The position numbers were made by a program, and so were the translations under genes. A DNA stretch of 64,000 nt from Epilithonimonas arachidiradicis (GTDB lineage: Bacteria > Bacteroidota > Bacteroidia > Flavobacteriales > Weeksellaceae), in assembly GCF_003610695.1 (NCBI RefSeq), contig NZ_RAQH01000003.1, forward strand, positions 248,001 to 312,000, read 5' to 3'. Every line of letters starts with the position of its first letter. Position 1 is the first letter of the stretch. Of this stretch, positions 1-9,420 are shown in pieces. The notes beneath the pieces were generated by a model. It saw nothing but the letters and a program-made list of their open reading frames with translations, did not search any database and had not been told where the DNA came from.

Positions 1-443
1 GTGCAAAAAGAGTAGGTACTCTGGACCCTTATAAAAAAGTGGAAGCAGAAACGATGGCTTACAGCGAAGGTCTGAAAACAGAAATGGTAACAGAATGGGA
101 ACGCAATCAACCCTATAACAGAGGTAAAAAAATCACAGACCGTGTCATTGTTACCTCTATTAACAATGGTGATTATATTAAAATCCAGGGGGTAGATTTT
201 TCCAAAGGCGTAAAATCTTTGGATGTGAATGTCGCTTCTCTCTATGGCGGAAAAATAGAAGTGCGTTCAGATGCTCTTAATGGGCCATTGCTGGGAGTTG
301 TTAACGTTACAGGAAAAGGTGAGGGCGACTTATATAAAACCATTAATACACCTCTGAAAAGTACAAAGGGAATCCACGATTTATATTTTGTTTTTAAGGG
401 AGAAAAAGACCTTTTCTATTTTGATTGGTGGAAATTTAATTAA
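1..443 (+). CDS. Glycoside hydrolase family 43 protein, C-terminal CBM6-like part (start lies before the window)
   Basis: The reading frame is open from the first bases of the window, so the gene begins upstream. The visible 147 residues start with LDPYKKVEAETMAYSEG, which aligns with the junction between the catalytic domain and the C-terminal module in the two complete GH43 genes downstream (LNPYKRNEAETIAWSE and [16 protein letters not shown]). They end in a CBM6-type beta-sandwich with the family's closing pattern HDLYFVFKG and FDWWKFN. The catalytic domain is not visible, so the GH43 call rests on paralogy with those genes. It is probably a secreted arabinofuranosidase or xylosidase. The next gene begins 16 bp after its stop, so it is likely in the same operon. 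Confidence 0.8.
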   Translation, partial: AKRVGTLDPYKKVEAETMAYSEGLKTEMVTEWERNQPYNRGKKITDRVIVTSINNGDYIKIQGVDFSKGVKSLDVNVASLYGGKIEVRSDALNGPLLGVVNVTGKGEGDLYKTINTPLKSTKGIHDLYFVFKGEKDLFYFDWWKFN

Positions 444-459
444 ATCCAAATTTTTAATA

Positions 460-2484
460 ATGTTGAAGACGAAAATACTTTTAATTGCTGTAACATTTTT
501 GCTGTCGGGAAATATTTCCAAGGCGCAGTCAACCGTTTGGTTAGACCAGTTGGATTTAAGCGTAGCAACACAGGGACACGGAAAACCCGGCATCAATACT
601 TCGGTGGACGGAAAACCTTTGACGATTGCCGGCGATGTTTTCAAAAGAGGTTTCGGAACGCACGCTGAAAGTTCTTTGTTGATTAAATTAAACGGCAAAG
701 CAAAAAGCTTTTCCGCAATGGTAGGAATGGATGATGAAATCAAAGGTCAAAATCCCGCTGCCGAATTTGAAATTTATGGCGACAATAAAAAGCTTTGGTC
801 AAGCGGAATAATGAAATTAGGCGACAAAGCAAAACCTGTTTCCGTTTCGCTGGAAGGTGTAAAACAATTAGAATTAGTCGTAACAGATGGCGGAAACGGA
901 CCGTATTATGACCACGCCGATTGGGCAGATGCCAAATTTGAAACAGCAGACGGTGCAAAACTGATAACATTTAATCCGATTTCATCAGTACCTTATATTC
1001 TGACACCAAAACCTGCGGCAACTCCAAAAATTAATTCAGCAGGCGTTTATGGCGTTCGTCCCGGCTCACCTTTTTTGTTCAGGGTTGCAGCAACAGGTGA
1101 AAGGCCAATGACTTTTACGGCAAAAAATCTTCCGAAAGGTTTAACAATAGATTCACAAACCGGAATCATCACCGGAAAAATAGATACGAAAGGAACCTAT
1201 GAAGTCCTTTTATCAGCTAAAAATGCTAAAGGCTCAGTTTCAAAAAAATTAAAAATCGAAAGCGGCGATAAAATAGCTTTGACACCAACAATGGGATGGA
1301 ACAGCTGGAACTGTTTCGGACACGAAGTTTCTGCCGATAAAGTAAAACGAGCTGCCGATGCTTTGGTTAAAACAGGATTGGTAAACCACGGCTGGAATTA
1401 TATCAACATCGATGATTCGTGGCAATTTAACAGAGACGGAAAAGACCCGTCTTTCAAAGGGAAAATGCGTGATGAAAATGGTTATATTCTGACCAATTCC
1501 AAATTTCCGGATATGAAGGAATTAACCGATTACTTTCATTCAAAAGGTTTGAAAGCAGGAATCTATTCTTCTCCCGGACCCTGGACCTGTGGTGGTTGTG
1601 CAGGAAGCTACGGTTACGAAAAGCAGGATGCCGAAAGCTACGCCAAATGGGGAATCGATTATCTGAAATACGACTGGTGCAGCTACGGAGGCGTGATTGA
1701 CGGTTTGCCTGATAACGACCCGAATAAAGTTTCTTCACTCAATTTTCAGGGTGGAGGAGATTTGGATAAAGGCGTGAAACCATTTAAACTGATGGGCGAT
1801 TTATTAAAAAATCAGCCTCGTGATATTGTGTATAATCTTTGTCAATACGGAATGGGCGATGTCTGGAAATGGGGAAATGATGCCGATGCGCAATCCTGGC
1901 GAACAACCAATGACATCACCGATACCTGGGCAAGTGTTAAAAATATTGCTTTGGCTCAGGATAAAGCCGCTCCTTATGCAAAACCCGGCAACTGGAATGA
2001 CCCGGATATGTTGGTAGTAGGCGTTGTAGGTTGGGGAAATCCGCACCAGAGCCGATTGAAACCGGATGAGCAATATTTACATATCAGTCTTTGGAGCATT
2101 TTTTCTGCGCCGTTGCTGATTGGCTGTGATCTTGAGAAACTGGATGATTTTACTTTAAATCTTTTAACGAATGATGAAGTTATTGCTGTAAATCAGGATG
2201 CTCTGGGAAAACAGGGCGTTTGTCTGCAGACCATTGGCGAATTGAAAATTTATGTAAAAGACCTTGAAGACGGCGGAAAAGCGGTGGCTTTTGCCAATTT
2301 TGGAAGGGAAAAAGTGAATATGTCTTACAAAGATTTCAGGCAGCTCGGGATTTCCGATCGTCAAACCGTAAGAGATATCTGGAGACAGAAGGATATTGCC
2401 AAAATCAATACATCAAATCAGGCATTATCACTGGATATTCCGGCGCACGGTGTGGCTTATTATAAATTCATTTCATCAAAATAA
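460..2484 (+). CDS. GH27 alpha-galactosidase (or beta-L-arabinopyranosidase) with N-terminal NPCBM domain
   Basis: This 674-residue secreted protein has four parts. First is a signal peptide (MLKTKILLIAV... ending near SKAQ, about residue 23). Next is an NPCBM-like carbohydrate-binding domain (about 25-150), then a putative Ig-like He_PIG domain (about 195-270, GVRPGSPFLFRV). Last is a GH27 barrel beginning at MGWNSWN (278-284). The nucleophile is D405 in YLKYDWC and the acid/base is D485 in SWRTTNDI, both in the expected family motifs. A longer in-frame start at 388 exists inside the previous gene. I chose ATG 460 because it begins the signal peptide. GH27 members cleave terminal alpha-D-galactose or, in some cases, beta-L-arabinopyranose. 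In this xylan cluster either would remove a side-chain cap. The specificity is inferred, not visible. Confidence 0.9.
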   Translation: MLKTKILLIAVTFLLSGNISKAQSTVWLDQLDLSVATQGHGKPGINTSVDGKPLTIAGDVFKRGFGTHAESSLLIKLNGKAKSFSAMVGMDDEIKGQNPAAEFEIYGDNKKLWSSGIMKLGDKAKPVSVSLEGVKQLELVVTDGGNGPYYDHADWADAKFETADGAKLITFNPISSVPYILTPKPAATPKINSAGVYGVRPGSPFLFRVAATGERPMTFTAKNLPKGLTIDSQTGIITGKIDTKGTYEVLLSAKNAKGSVSKKLKIESGDKIALTPTMGWNSWNCFGHEVSADKVKRAADALVKTGLVNHGWNYINIDDSWQFNRDGKDPSFKGKMRDENGYILTNSKFPDMKELTDYFHSKGLKAGIYSSPGPWTCGGCAGSYGYEKQDAESYAKWGIDYLKYDWCSYGGVIDGLPDNDPNKVSSLNFQGGGDLDKGVKPFKLMGDLLKNQPRDIVYNLCQYGMGDVWKWGNDADAQSWRTTNDITDTWASVKNIALAQDKAAPYAKPGNWNDPDMLVVGVVGWGNPHQSRLKPDEQYLHISLWSIFSAPLLIGCDLEKLDDFTLNLLTNDEVIAVNQDALGKQGVCLQTIGELKIYVKDLEDGGKAVAFANFGREKVNMSYKDFRQLGISDRQTVRDIWRQKDIAKINTSNQALSLDIPAHGVAYYKFISSK

Positions 2485-2491
2485 TTTAAAT

Positions 2492-3898
2492 ATGATTCAA
2501 TTTAAATCAAAATATATCGCCCTATCATTTTTGCTGGCAGGAATTTATATTTCTGCCCAAAATCCTGTAATCCAGACTCATTTTACACCGGATCCTGCAC
2601 CGATGGTGTACAAAAACAAGATGTATGTCTATACCGGAGACGATATTCCCGGCTATGATTTTTATTATATGACGAAATGGAGAGTGTACTCGTCGGATGA
2701 TATGGTCAACTGGACCGACCACGGTTCTCCGTTGTCACTGGAATCTTTCAGTTGGGCTCGTGACAGAGCTTGGGCGGCACAATGTATTGAACGTAACGGC
2801 AAATTCTATTGGTACATCTGCGTTCAGACCGTTGATAACAATATGGCGATTGGCGTTGCGGTATCCGACAGTCCGACAGGTCCTTTTAAAGATGCACTCG
2901 GAAAACCATTGGTAACGACGGGAACCTGGGATAATATCGACCCGACGGTTTTTATTGATGATGACGGACAGGCGTATCTTTATTGGGGAAACAGTAAATT
3001 ATTTTATGTGAAGCTCAACAAAGATATGGTTTCCTATGGTGGAAAAATCACCGAAATTCCGCAGTCGGTGGAAGCTTTTGGAGGATTGAGACGTCCCGGA
3101 AGAAGCGATGAGGTTTTGCAGAAACAGGAACAGTTTAAAGATGTTTTTGTGGAAGGACCTTGGTTCTACAAACGCAACAAGCAATATTATGTGATGTACG
3201 CCGGAATGACCGACCGAACCGAATGTCTGTCTTATTCCATAAGCGATTCACCGACCGGACCGTGGAAATATCAGGGAAAAATAATGACTGGTCAGCCGAC
3301 CAACAGTTTTACCAACCACGGCGGAATTATCGATTTTAAAGGGAAATCCTACCTGTTCTATCACACAGGATTATTGCCCGGCGCAGGAAGTTACGGAAGG
3401 TCAACATCTATTGAAGAATTCAAATACAATCAGGATGGCAGCATTCCGAAAATTGAAATGACCAAAGAAGGCGTAAATCCCGTTGCAACACTCAATCCCT
3501 ATAAAAGAAACGAAGCGGAAACAATAGCCTGGTCAGAAAAATGCAGCACTTCCGAAAACAAAAAAACAGGAGTGTATGTTTCTGATACCAGAGTGGGAGG
3601 TTATATCAAAGTCCGTTCGGTGGATTTTGAAAAAGGCGCCTCTGAATTTTCAGCGTCAATTGCTGCAGGTGTTGACGGAGGAATTTTAGAAGTGAGATTA
3701 GATAAGGTGGACGGAAATAAAATTGCCGAGATTGAAGTTTCGAGAACCGCAGGTTGGGAAGAATTTAAAACCCTGACATCAAAAATTTCAGAATCGGTTT
3801 CCGGCGTTCACGATGTATATTTTGTCTTTAAAGGGAAAAACATTACAGCCGGAAGAGTGCTTTTCAATTTCGACCACTGGAGTTTTCAGAAAAAATAA
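2492..3898 (+). CDS. Secreted GH43 arabinofuranosidase/xylosidase with C-terminal CBM6
   Basis: This is a 468-residue protein with a signal peptide ending at about ISAQ (residue 21). The five-bladed GH43 domain shows all three catalytic acids: the general base D34 (DPAPMVY), the pKa modulator D150 ([11 protein letters not shown]) and the general acid E221 (VEGPW). A CBM6-like module occupies about residues 345-468. The start at 2492 lies 7 bp after the GH27 stop. An upstream in-frame start at 2396 would overlap GH27 and lacks a signal peptide. It is a clear paralogue of the gene at 4024 and of the partial gene at the window start. The likely role is release of alpha-L-arabinofuranose from arabinoxylan outside the cell or in the periplasm. 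The GH43 subfamily was not assigned. Confidence 0.92.
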   Translation: MIQFKSKYIALSFLLAGIYISAQNPVIQTHFTPDPAPMVYKNKMYVYTGDDIPGYDFYYMTKWRVYSSDDMVNWTDHGSPLSLESFSWARDRAWAAQCIERNGKFYWYICVQTVDNNMAIGVAVSDSPTGPFKDALGKPLVTTGTWDNIDPTVFIDDDGQAYLYWGNSKLFYVKLNKDMVSYGGKITEIPQSVEAFGGLRRPGRSDEVLQKQEQFKDVFVEGPWFYKRNKQYYVMYAGMTDRTECLSYSISDSPTGPWKYQGKIMTGQPTNSFTNHGGIIDFKGKSYLFYHTGLLPGAGSYGRSTSIEEFKYNQDGSIPKIEMTKEGVNPVATLNPYKRNEAETIAWSEKCSTSENKKTGVYVSDTRVGGYIKVRSVDFEKGASEFSASIAAGVDGGILEVRLDKVDGNKIAEIEVSRTAGWEEFKTLTSKISESVSGVHDVYFVFKGKNITAGRVLFNFDHWSFQKK

Positions 3899-3931
3899 AT
3901 TAAATTCTTTTGTTAGAATTAATAACGTAAG

Positions 3932-4009
3932 ACTTTTATAAGCGTTAGCGGCTTTGTGAAACTAAAGAAAATATTTATAAAAAAACTTTGCGCACTTAGT
4001 GTTCAAAAT
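3932..4009 (+). repeat. Intergenic CTTTGCG-type repeat, copy 1
   Basis: A two-part element consisting of TTATAAGCGTTAGCGGCTTTG followed about 20 bp later by an ACTTTGCGCACTTAGTGTTC block. The same two-part arrangement recurs at 9279-9361, 22653-22726 and 44411-44488. Each copy sits directly before a start codon; here ATG is 14 bp downstream. Confidence 0.75.
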
Positions 4010-4023
4010 CAAAAAAGTTAAAT

Positions 4024-5391
4024 ATGAAAAAAACGATACTCAATCTCTGTTTAATAGCATATTCGGGAATATTATTTTCTCAGAATCCCATTATTCAGAC
4101 CAATTATACGGCAGACCCTGCGCCAATGGTGTATAACGACAGGCTTTACGTCTATACCACTCACGATGAGGACGATTCCACGTGGTTTGTGATGAACGAC
4201 TGGAAAGTTTATTCCACCAACGATATGGTGAACTGGACCGACCACGGAAGTATTCTGAGCTATAAAGATTTCGACTGGGCAAAACGTGATGCCTGGGCAG
4301 CGCAATGCGTAGAAAGAAACGGCAAATTTTTTATGTATGTTCCGATGTGGTCCAAAACCAACAATAAAGGAGCAATTGGTGTTGCGGTGGGTGACAGTCC
4401 GTTTGGACCATTTCACGACCCGCTTGGAAAGCCATTGGTTCAGAGTGAATGGGGGGATATTGACCCGACGGTTTTTATTGATGACGACGGCCAAGCCTAT
4501 ATGTATTGGGGGAATCCCAAACTTAAAATGGTTAAGCTCAATCAGGATATGATTTCCTATTCCGGCAATATTGTGGAAGTGCCAATGACCGCAGAATCTT
4601 TCGGAAAAAGGGACGGAAAAGAAAACCCTGAAAGACCTACAAAATACGAAGAAGGACCTTGGTTGTATAAAAGAAAAAACCTGTATTATCTGTTCTGGCC
4701 GGGCGGTCCGCTCCCTGAATTCATTGGATATTCTACCAGCAAAAGTGCACAGGGACCCTGGAAATACGGCGGAATTGTAATGCCAACCGAAGGGAAATCT
4801 TTTACCAATCATCCCGGAATTGTTGATTTTAGAGGGAAAACCTATTTCTTTTATCACAACGGTGCTTTGCCGGGAGGAAGTGGTTTCACAAGGTCGGTGA
4901 GTGTGGAAGAACTTAATTTTAACAAAGACGGTTCGATTTCGCCCATCAAAATGACCAATGGAATTACCAAAGCCATTGCAACCGTTAATCCTTATGCTTT
5001 TAATCAGGCAGAAATGATTGCGTGGTCTGAAAATGTGAAATCTTATCAGAACAAAGAAGCGGGTGTTTTTATCAAAGCTAAAAAAAGTGGCGCTTATACG
5101 AGTGTGAAAAATGTGGATTTTGGCAAAAAAGGAGCATCAACATTTTCGGCAAGAGTTGGCACGACACATAACAGCGATGTGACGATGGATGTTCATCTGG
5201 ACAGTGTAAGCGGACCTATTATCGCCACGGTAAAAGTTCCGTTGACTGGAGGAGATGACCGCTGGGAAACCGTAAAAACTGAACTAAAGGAAAAAATTTC
5301 CGGTGTTCACGATGTGTATTTTGTATTTAATGGAAAAGCAACAAAAGATATTATGTTTTTCGATTATTGGACTTTTCTTGAAAATAATTAA
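4024..5391 (+). CDS. Secreted GH43 arabinofuranosidase/xylosidase with C-terminal CBM6 (paralogue)
   Basis: This is a 455-residue protein with a signal peptide (ILFSQ, about residue 20). The GH43 catalytic acids are D31 (DPAPMVY), D147 ([11 protein letters not shown]) and E210 (EEGPWLYKR), followed by a CBM6-like C-terminal module from about residue 335. It is the third GH43-CBM6 gene in a row and differs from its neighbours in active-site loops such as FWPGGPLPE in place of MYAGMTDRTE. This suggests tandem duplication followed by divergence towards different linkages (single versus double arabinose substitution, or xylosyl ends). The 125-bp gap upstream is filled by a repeat element rather than a recognisable promoter. 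GH97 follows after 2 bp. Confidence 0.92.
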   Translation: MKKTILNLCLIAYSGILFSQNPIIQTNYTADPAPMVYNDRLYVYTTHDEDDSTWFVMNDWKVYSTNDMVNWTDHGSILSYKDFDWAKRDAWAAQCVERNGKFFMYVPMWSKTNNKGAIGVAVGDSPFGPFHDPLGKPLVQSEWGDIDPTVFIDDDGQAYMYWGNPKLKMVKLNQDMISYSGNIVEVPMTAESFGKRDGKENPERPTKYEEGPWLYKRKNLYYLFWPGGPLPEFIGYSTSKSAQGPWKYGGIVMPTEGKSFTNHPGIVDFRGKTYFFYHNGALPGGSGFTRSVSVEELNFNKDGSISPIKMTNGITKAIATVNPYAFNQAEMIAWSENVKSYQNKEAGVFIKAKKSGAYTSVKNVDFGKKGASTFSARVGTTHNSDVTMDVHLDSVSGPIIATVKVPLTGGDDRWETVKTELKEKISGVHDVYFVFNGKATKDIMFFDYWTFLENN

Positions 5392-5393
5392 TT

Positions 5394-7334
5394 ATGTTTA
5401 AAATATTATCCTACTTATCAATCCTATTTTTTTTCCTGACCGGCATTTCAGGTTTTGCACAAGTCGCAGAAATTTCAAGTCCGGACGGAAAATTAAAACT
5501 GAATATCTTTTCTGAAAACGGAAAGGCTTTGTATAACGTTAGTTTTCTGGGAAAAGTAATGCTGGAAAAATCACCTTTGGGTTTAATCACTAATGAATCT
5601 GATTTCTCTAAAAATTTAAAATTCATTGACAGCAAAAAAGATAAGGTTTCCAAAAATTACACGAACGAAAAAATCAAAAAATCACAAGTCAGTTATGCGG
5701 CTAATACTCTGACAGTCAATTTTACCAATGCAGATAATTTCAATATCGGAATTGAATTTCAAGTGAGTGATAATAATATAGCTTTTAGGTATGAGATTCA
5801 GCCGATGAAAGACCGTTTGAGCGCAGTCGTGCAGTTAGAAATTACGGGTTACAGATTTCAGTCTCAAACCACAACTTTCCTTTCTCCGATGATGAAGCCG
5901 ATGATGGGTTTTGCCAGAACCGCTCCAAGCTATGAAAGCGGTTACAAAGCTGATGCGGAATTAGGAACAAAAGCGGATTATGGTTACGTTTTTCCATCCT
6001 TATTTCACGTTGGAAATGATGGCTGGATTTTATTGTCCGAAACGGGCGTAAACAGCCTCTACTGCGCTTCCCATTTGGATACGACTTCAGAAAAAAATCT
6101 TTATCAGGTTGCTTACCCGAATATGGCCGAAAACAATGGTTTTGGAAGCACCGGAGCTGCCATTTCACTTCCGGGAAAAACACCTTGGAGAACCATTACC
6201 ATTGGCGATTCTCTGAAACCGATTATTGAAACGACGATTCCTTTTGATGTCGTAGAACCGATGTATGAACCTTCACAAAAATACACTTTCGGAAAATCTA
6301 CCTGGAGCTGGATTTTGTGGCAGGACAACAGTATGAATTACGAAGACCAGAGCCTATTTATCGATTTAGCATCAAAATTGGGTTATGAATACATTTTGAT
6401 TGATGCGCTTTGGGACAAAAATATCGGAAAAGAACGAATGAAAGACCTCATTCAATATGCCAAATCCAAAAATGTTGAGGTATTGCTTTGGTACAATTCC
6501 AACGGTGCTGCGAATGATGCGCCGATGGGACCGAGAAACAAAATGAGCTCATCCATCGAACGAAAAAAAGAAATGAAATGGCTGAAAGATATCGGTGTAA
6601 AAGGACTGAAAGTCGATTTCTTCGGTGGCGACAAGCAAGAAACGATGCGCCTTTACGAAGATATTCTTTCCGATGCCAATGATTTTGGATTAAAAATTAT
6701 TTTCCACGGAGCAACTTTGCCGAGAGGCTGGGAAGTGATGTACCCGAATTATGCAGGAAGCGAGGCCGTTTTAGCTTCGGAAATGCTTTATTTTTCAGAA
6801 GACGTCCGCAAACAGGAAGCTTTTTTTGCGACGTTGCATCCGTTCATCAGAAATACGGTCGGAAGTATGGAGTTTGGCGGAACTTTCCTCAACAAATATT
6901 TAACAAAATCCAACAAGGATAAAAATAAAAGATACACAACAGATGGTTTCCAGTTGGCAACGGCTGTTCTGTTTCAAAATCCGGTTCAGATGTTTGGTGT
7001 AATGCCAAATAGCCTGAGCGACGCACCGAAATTCCAGCTCGATTTTATGAAAGAAGTTCCGACACTTTGGGACGAAACAGTGTTCATCGACGGTTATCCC
7101 GGAAAATATTCCGTGATTGCCAGAAGACATCAGAATCAATGGTTTGTTGCAGGGGTGAACGCTGAAAATGCTGTTCAGAAGCTTACTTTAAAACTTCCGA
7201 TGCTTGCCGGAAAATCGGTTAGATTCATCAATGATGATTCGGAAGGGGAGACTTCTGAAAAAATAATTACTGTTGGCAAAAACGGAGAACTCAAAATAGA
7301 AATTCAATCCAAAGGCGGATTTGTAATTCATTAA
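5394..7334 (+). CDS. GH97 alpha-glycoside hydrolase, probably retaining alpha-galactosidase type
   Basis: This 646-residue secreted enzyme has a signal peptide (ISGFAQ, about residue 23). It has the GH97 N-terminal beta-super-sandwich beginning VAEISSPDGKLKLNIF, a TIM-barrel (about 290-560) and a C-terminal beta-sandwich. GH97 contains an inverting SusB-like group and a retaining group with an aspartate nucleophile. Here an Asp lies at the nucleophile position (D408 in LKVDFFGG) and a Glu at GSEAV (E457), which fits the retaining alpha-galactosidase type. It is tightly coupled to the GH43 gene (2 bp). Complex corn-type glucuronoarabinoxylans carry galactose caps, and known xylan loci of Bacteroides include GH97 members. 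That assignment here is inference. Confidence 0.88.
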   Translation: MFKILSYLSILFFFLTGISGFAQVAEISSPDGKLKLNIFSENGKALYNVSFLGKVMLEKSPLGLITNESDFSKNLKFIDSKKDKVSKNYTNEKIKKSQVSYAANTLTVNFTNADNFNIGIEFQVSDNNIAFRYEIQPMKDRLSAVVQLEITGYRFQSQTTTFLSPMMKPMMGFARTAPSYESGYKADAELGTKADYGYVFPSLFHVGNDGWILLSETGVNSLYCASHLDTTSEKNLYQVAYPNMAENNGFGSTGAAISLPGKTPWRTITIGDSLKPIIETTIPFDVVEPMYEPSQKYTFGKSTWSWILWQDNSMNYEDQSLFIDLASKLGYEYILIDALWDKNIGKERMKDLIQYAKSKNVEVLLWYNSNGAANDAPMGPRNKMSSSIERKKEMKWLKDIGVKGLKVDFFGGDKQETMRLYEDILSDANDFGLKIIFHGATLPRGWEVMYPNYAGSEAVLASEMLYFSEDVRKQEAFFATLHPFIRNTVGSMEFGGTFLNKYLTKSNKDKNKRYTTDGFQLATAVLFQNPVQMFGVMPNSLSDAPKFQLDFMKEVPTLWDETVFIDGYPGKYSVIARRHQNQWFVAGVNAENAVQKLTLKLPMLAGKSVRFINDDSEGETSEKIITVGKNGELKIEIQSKGGFVIH

Positions 7335-7364
7335 TTTCATTTTAACCCGAAAAAATAAATCTTA

Positions 7365-9254
7365 ATGGAACCCAGAAATTTCAAATTCTCAACGATTTTT
7401 AAAATTGTCTTTTTGATGATGTTTTTTAGTCATCAGTTGTCTTTTGGCAAAATAAAACTTCCTGATTTGGTAAGTGACAAGATGGTTTTGCAACGTGATG
7501 TCGAGCTTAAAATTTGGGGTTGGGCAGATAATGGTGAAAATATTACCATCAAATTCCGAAACGAAACCTACAATACGTCGCCGGATAAAAACGGGAAATG
7601 GTCTGTCCAATTAAAACCACAGAAAGCAGGAGGTCCGTTTGTGATGGAAATTAACGAAATTACGATTCGGGATATTCTCGTGGGAGATGTCTGGCTAGCT
7701 TCCGGGCAGTCCAATATGGAAACACCTATTGCAAGGTTAACAGACCGTTTTCCGGAGATTAATGTTTCTGATTTTAATAAAATCCGCTACTTCAAAGTTC
7801 CTACACAGGATAATGTTGAATCTGTGCGGGAAAATATAGCATCCGGCGGAAAATGGTTCACAGGGACGGCTTCGGAAGTAATGAATTGGACGGCCTTTGC
7901 GTATTTTTATGCGGTAGAAGCATATGAACACACCAAAATTCCGCAGGGAATGCTGGTTTCCAGTTTGGGTGGTTCGGCAATTCAGAGTTGGGTCAGTCAG
8001 GAGCATCTTAAGAATTTTCCTGATGATATTATTGATAAACAGGCATTGTCAGCATTCAATTCTTCAAAACTGGACCAGGGAAGAAATCTTTGGAATCAAA
8101 AGGATTTTAATGATGGGAATTGGGAAAAGGCAAAAGTTCCCGGAAAATGGAAAGATAATGGAATCCGCGCAAAAGGTACGGTCTGGTTCCGGAAAAACTT
8201 TGAACTTCCAGCCTCAATGGACGGAAAATTTGCCCGTCTGTATCTGGGAGTAATGGTGGACAGCGATTCCGTTTTTGTAAATGGAAAATTCGTAGGTTCT
8301 ACTTCATACACTTATCCACCAAGAAAATATGATATTCCGGGCGGAATTTTAAAACAGGGAAAAAATACGATTGCCATTCAGCTGACTTCCAATTTTGGAA
8401 ACGGAGAATTTGTAGCCGATAAACCGTATAAAATTGTAGGAGACGGCGTTACCGTTGATTTAACGGGCGAATGGAAATATAACATCGGTAGAGATACGAG
8501 CAAAGATGAAGAATATAAATCAAAACTAAAAAACCTGAGAAGCACACCTTCCGGATTGTACAACGGAATGATTTACCCGATTCGGGATTACAAAGTCCGG
8601 GGAGCTATCTGGTATCAGGGCGAAAGCAATGCCGGTCAATCCGAAGATTATGCCGGTTTGCTGAAAAATCTTATTGAAAATTGGCGGGAAGTATTTCAAT
8701 GGAATCAGATGCCGTTTTTATTGGTTCAGCTTCCCAATTTTATGGAAAAAACAAACGACCCGAATGCGCCAAGCGGATGGGCAGGAATTCGTGAGGCTCA
8801 GTTTAAAACGTCACAGACTGTTCCGTACACGGCAATGAGTGTCAATTACGATATTGGCGAATGGAATGACATTCACCCTCTCAATAAAAAAGATATGGCA
8901 AAACGTCTATTTCTGGCTGCCCGAAAATTGGTGTATGGTGAAAAATTGGTAAGCAGCGGACCTGTTTTCAAGTCTATGAAGGTAGAAAATTCTAATATCA
9001 TCCTTTCGTTTGACAATGTTGGAAGCGGTTTGCAAAGTAAAAACGGAAACCTGAAACATTTTGCAATTGCCGGAAGCGACAAAAAATTTGTCTGGGCTGA
9101 TGCAAAAATTAAAGGCAACACAATCATTGTAACCAGCAAGGAAATCAAAAATCCGGTTGCAGTTCGATATGCGTGGAGCAATAATCCCGAAGATGCCAAC
9201 CTTCAAAATAAAGAAGGTTTGCTGGCGTCGCCATTCAGAACGGATGATTGGTAG
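7365..9254 (+). CDS. Secreted sialate O-acetylesterase/CE20-type acetyl esterase
   Basis: The protein has 629 residues with a signal peptide (about 1-28). It starts with the family's N-terminal beta-domain (KLPDLVSDKMVLQR) and then an SGNH-type esterase domain with the catalytic serine in GQSNM (S116). The other end of the catalytic apparatus is DIHP (D502, H504). A jelly-roll domain (WFRKNFELP... about 265-360) is inserted between the two halves of the esterase fold, as is typical for this family. The paralogue at 34232 has the same architecture. Automatic annotation usually names such proteins sialate O-acetylesterase. In a xylan cluster the more probable substrate is acetylated xylose residues. 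Confidence 0.88.
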   Translation: MEPRNFKFSTIFKIVFLMMFFSHQLSFGKIKLPDLVSDKMVLQRDVELKIWGWADNGENITIKFRNETYNTSPDKNGKWSVQLKPQKAGGPFVMEINEITIRDILVGDVWLASGQSNMETPIARLTDRFPEINVSDFNKIRYFKVPTQDNVESVRENIASGGKWFTGTASEVMNWTAFAYFYAVEAYEHTKIPQGMLVSSLGGSAIQSWVSQEHLKNFPDDIIDKQALSAFNSSKLDQGRNLWNQKDFNDGNWEKAKVPGKWKDNGIRAKGTVWFRKNFELPASMDGKFARLYLGVMVDSDSVFVNGKFVGSTSYTYPPRKYDIPGGILKQGKNTIAIQLTSNFGNGEFVADKPYKIVGDGVTVDLTGEWKYNIGRDTSKDEEYKSKLKNLRSTPSGLYNGMIYPIRDYKVRGAIWYQGESNAGQSEDYAGLLKNLIENWREVFQWNQMPFLLVQLPNFMEKTNDPNAPSGWAGIREAQFKTSQTVPYTAMSVNYDIGEWNDIHPLNKKDMAKRLFLAARKLVYGEKLVSSGPVFKSMKVENSNIILSFDNVGSGLQSKNGNLKHFAIAGSDKKFVWADAKIKGNTIIVTSKEIKNPVAVRYAWSNNPEDANLQNKEGLLASPFRTDDW

Positions 9255-9278
9255 TTTTTATAATTTAACCGATAGTGG

Positions 9279-9361
9279 ACTTTTATAAGCGATAGCGGCT
9301 TTGTGAGTCTCAAAACAATTCTTTTTTAAAATAAAAACTTTGTGAACTTAGTGTTCAAAAT
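9279..9361 (+). repeat. Intergenic CTTTGCG-type repeat, copy 2
   Basis: The same two-part element as at 3932-4009: TTATAAGCGATAGCGGCTTTG, then AACTTTGTGAACTTAGTG. It fills most of the 166-bp gap before the GH115 gene. Confidence 0.72.
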
Positions 9362-9420
9362 TTCAAAGTCTGACTAAAAATCAGTAAATATTAAAATAAA
9401 ATACTCATAAAATATTGATT

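Noticed and set aside
388-459. Longer N-terminus for the GH27 gene
   Set aside because: It overlaps the preceding GH43 gene and would place residues in front of a normal signal peptide.
4072-4857. A 261-codon minus-strand open frame opposite the GH43 gene
   Set aside because: The plus strand has a complete GH43 with all catalytic residues; the antisense product has no recognisable domain and its length follows from codon bias.
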